6,395 nt of DNA from Pseudarthrobacter sp. (GTDB lineage: Bacteria > Actinomycetota > Actinomycetes > Actinomycetales > Micrococcaceae), in assembly GCA_013362385.1 (NCBI GenBank), contig JABFWC010000440.1, positions 1-6,395 of the forward strand, read 5' to 3'. The notes under the pieces were generated by a model, which saw only the letters and a list, made by a program, of their open reading frames with translations, did not search any database and was not told the DNA's origin. Numbering within the stretch: position 1 is the first letter of the stretch; each line of letters starts with the position of its first letter. The translations under genes were made by a program, and so were the position numbers. Shown here piece after piece: positions 4,782-6,395 of this stretch.

Positions 4782-6394
4782 TCGGGATTGCCGCAGCGGT
4801 GGACGTAGCCGCACTCAAGGAAACCACGCTCCTGAACATGGGGATCTTCGGCCTGTTCGTCGCCGTGACCATGGTGATCGTTTTCCGCGCCAGCCGGAAC
4901 AACAAGACCGCAGCCGACTACTACGCCGCCGGCCGGTCGTTCACGGGATCGCAGAACGGCACCGCAATTGCCGGGGACTACCTGTCCGCCGCCTCTTTCC
5001 TCGGCATCACCGGTGCCATCGCCATCAACGGCTACGACGGGTTCATGTACTCCATCGGCTTCCTGGTGGCCTGGCTCGTGGCCCTGCTCCTGGTGGCCGA
5101 ACTGCTGCGCAACACCGGCAAGTTCACCATGGCGGACGTGCTGTCCTTCCGGCTTAAGCAGCGCCCGGTCCGGATCGCCGCGGCCATCTCCACCCTCGCC
5201 GTCTGCTTCTTCTACCTCCTGGCACAGATGGCCGGCGCCGGCAGCCTGATCTCCCTGCTGCTGGGCATCAGCGACTGGGGCGGCCAAGCCCTGGTCATCA
5301 TCGTCGTCGGCGCCCTCATGATCATGTACGTCCTGATCGGCGGGATGAAGGGCACCACCTGGGTCCAGATCATCAAGGCCATGCTCCTGATCGCCGGCGC
5401 GGCCGTCATGACGCTGTGGGTCCTGGCCATCTACGGCTTCAACCTCTCCAGCCTGCTGGGCGGTGCCGTGGAAACGGCCAACAACCCGGCGGTGCTTAAC
5501 CCGGGCCTGCAGTACGGCAAGTCCGATACGTCCAAGCTCGACTTCATGTCACTGGGCCTGGCACTGGTCCTGGGCACCGCGGCACTGCCGCACGTCCTGA
5601 TGCGCTTCTACACGGTGCCGACCGCCAAGGAAGCACGCAAGTCCGTGGTTTGGTCCATCTGGCTCATCGGGCTCTTCTACCTCTTCACCCTGGTCCTGGG
5701 CTACGGGGCAGCGGCGCTGGTGGGGGCTGACACCATCAAGTCCGCGCCCGGCGGCGTCAACGCGGCAGCCCCGCTGCTGGCCTTCCACCTGGGCGGACCG
5801 CTGCTGCTCGGCTTCATCTCCGCCGTCGCCTTCGCCACCATCCTGGCGGTGGTGGCCGGCCTGACAATCACGGCGGCGGCATCCTTCGCCCACGACATCT
5901 ACGCCAACGTCATCGCCAAGGGCAAGGCCGACGCCGCCACCGAAGTCCGCGTGGCCCGGCGGACCGTGGTGGTCATCGGCGTCCTGGCCATCCTGGGCGG
6001 CATCTTCGCCAACGGGCAGAATGTTGCTTTCCTCGTGGCGCTCGCGTTCGCCGTCGCCGCATCAGCCAACCTGCCCACCATCATCTACTCGCTCTTCTGG
6101 CGGAAGTTCACCACCCAGGGCGCGGTGTGGAGCATGTATGGCGGGCTTGCGGCCGCGATCCTGTTGATCGTCTTCTCCCCGGTGGTGTCCGGGGCCAAGA
6201 CCTCGATGATCCCCGGCGCCAACTTCGCGCTCTTCCCGCTCAGCAACCCGGGCATCGTGTCCATTCCGCTGGCCTTCCTCCTGGGCTGGCTGGGCACCAC
6301 CCTGGACAAGAGGCGCGAGGACCCCGCCAAGCAGGCCGAGATGGAGGTCCGGTCCCTGACCGGCATCGGCGCGGAAAAGGCAGTCAACCACTAG
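4778..6394 (+). CDS. actP: Cation/acetate (monocarboxylate) symporter, ActP/MctC type
   Basis: This 538-residue SSS-family permease should import acetate and possibly propionate or pyruvate across the cytoplasmic membrane; MctC of Corynebacterium glutamicum transports all three. Family marks are AIAGDYLSAASFLGITGAI (64-82), IGGMKGTTWVQIIKA (187-201), LPHVLMRFYTVPTAKEAR (270-287), and FATILAVVAGLTITAAASFAHDIYANVI (352-379). E. coli ActP is 549 residues and MctC about 551, so this is full length. The ATG at 4778 overlaps the DUF485 stop by 4 bases. At the position of the sodium-ligand Ser-Thr of PutP the protein has A357-V358 (AVVAG), as I recall for other ActP proteins, so coupling may not use the classical Na2 site. 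The TAG stop sits at 6392-6394, and the charged C-terminus DKRREDPAKQAEMEVRSLTG is cytosolic in style. Exact substrate preference cannot be read from the sequence. Confidence 0.94.
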   Translation: MIGIAAAVDVAALKETTLLNMGIFGLFVAVTMVIVFRASRNNKTAADYYAAGRSFTGSQNGTAIAGDYLSAASFLGITGAIAINGYDGFMYSIGFLVAWLVALLLVAELLRNTGKFTMADVLSFRLKQRPVRIAAAISTLAVCFFYLLAQMAGAGSLISLLLGISDWGGQALVIIVVGALMIMYVLIGGMKGTTWVQIIKAMLLIAGAAVMTLWVLAIYGFNLSSLLGGAVETANNPAVLNPGLQYGKSDTSKLDFMSLGLALVLGTAALPHVLMRFYTVPTAKEARKSVVWSIWLIGLFYLFTLVLGYGAAALVGADTIKSAPGGVNAAAPLLAFHLGGPLLLGFISAVAFATILAVVAGLTITAAASFAHDIYANVIAKGKADAATEVRVARRTVVVIGVLAILGGIFANGQNVAFLVALAFAVAASANLPTIIYSLFWRKFTTQGAVWSMYGGLAAAILLIVFSPVVSGAKTSMIPGANFALFPLSNPGIVSIPLAFLLGWLGTTLDKRREDPAKQAEMEVRSLTGIGAEKAVNH

Positions 6395-6395
6395 G

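Overview
The window is GC-rich DNA with strong G/C preference at third codon positions, GTG and ATG starts, and tightly packed genes. Protein style (MctC/ActP-like symporter with a DUF485 partner, LytS/LytTR regulators) points to a high-GC actinobacterium, most likely Micrococcaceae (Arthrobacter/Pseudarthrobacter-like). That placement rests on remembered family resemblance, not on a search.

Layout: two operons diverge from one 195-bp intergenic region (4206-4400). Leftward runs a five-gene operon: a LytS-type sensor histidine kinase (3024-4205), a LytTR response regulator (2271-2987), a small two-helix DUF485-like membrane protein (1903-2274), a sodium:solute symporter (SSS) family transporter (414-1925), and a partial small membrane protein that leaves the window (1-394). 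Rightward runs a two-gene operon: a DUF485 protein (4401-4781) and a cation/acetate (monocarboxylate) symporter of the ActP/MctC type (4778-6394), whose stop lies one base before the window end. Apart from the divergent intergenic region, the window is essentially all coding; no RNA genes, mobile elements, CRISPR arrays or terminators were seen.

Working model (inference): the kinase and regulator sense a carboxylate or metabolic cue and control one or both transporter modules. Each module is a two-helix accessory protein plus a 13-helix-type symporter. The intergenic region holds a 21-bp-phased direct repeat resembling a LytTR operator near the kinase start and a near-perfect CRP/GlxR-type palindrome (AGTGA-N6-TCACA) on the acetate-symporter side, which suggests joint two-component and cAMP/carbon-status control. 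The two symporters differ at the canonical sodium site (STTSG versus AVVAG), so they may couple to different ions or transport different acids. None of this is a wholly new system; the paired architecture and its regulatory region are the parts worth checking.
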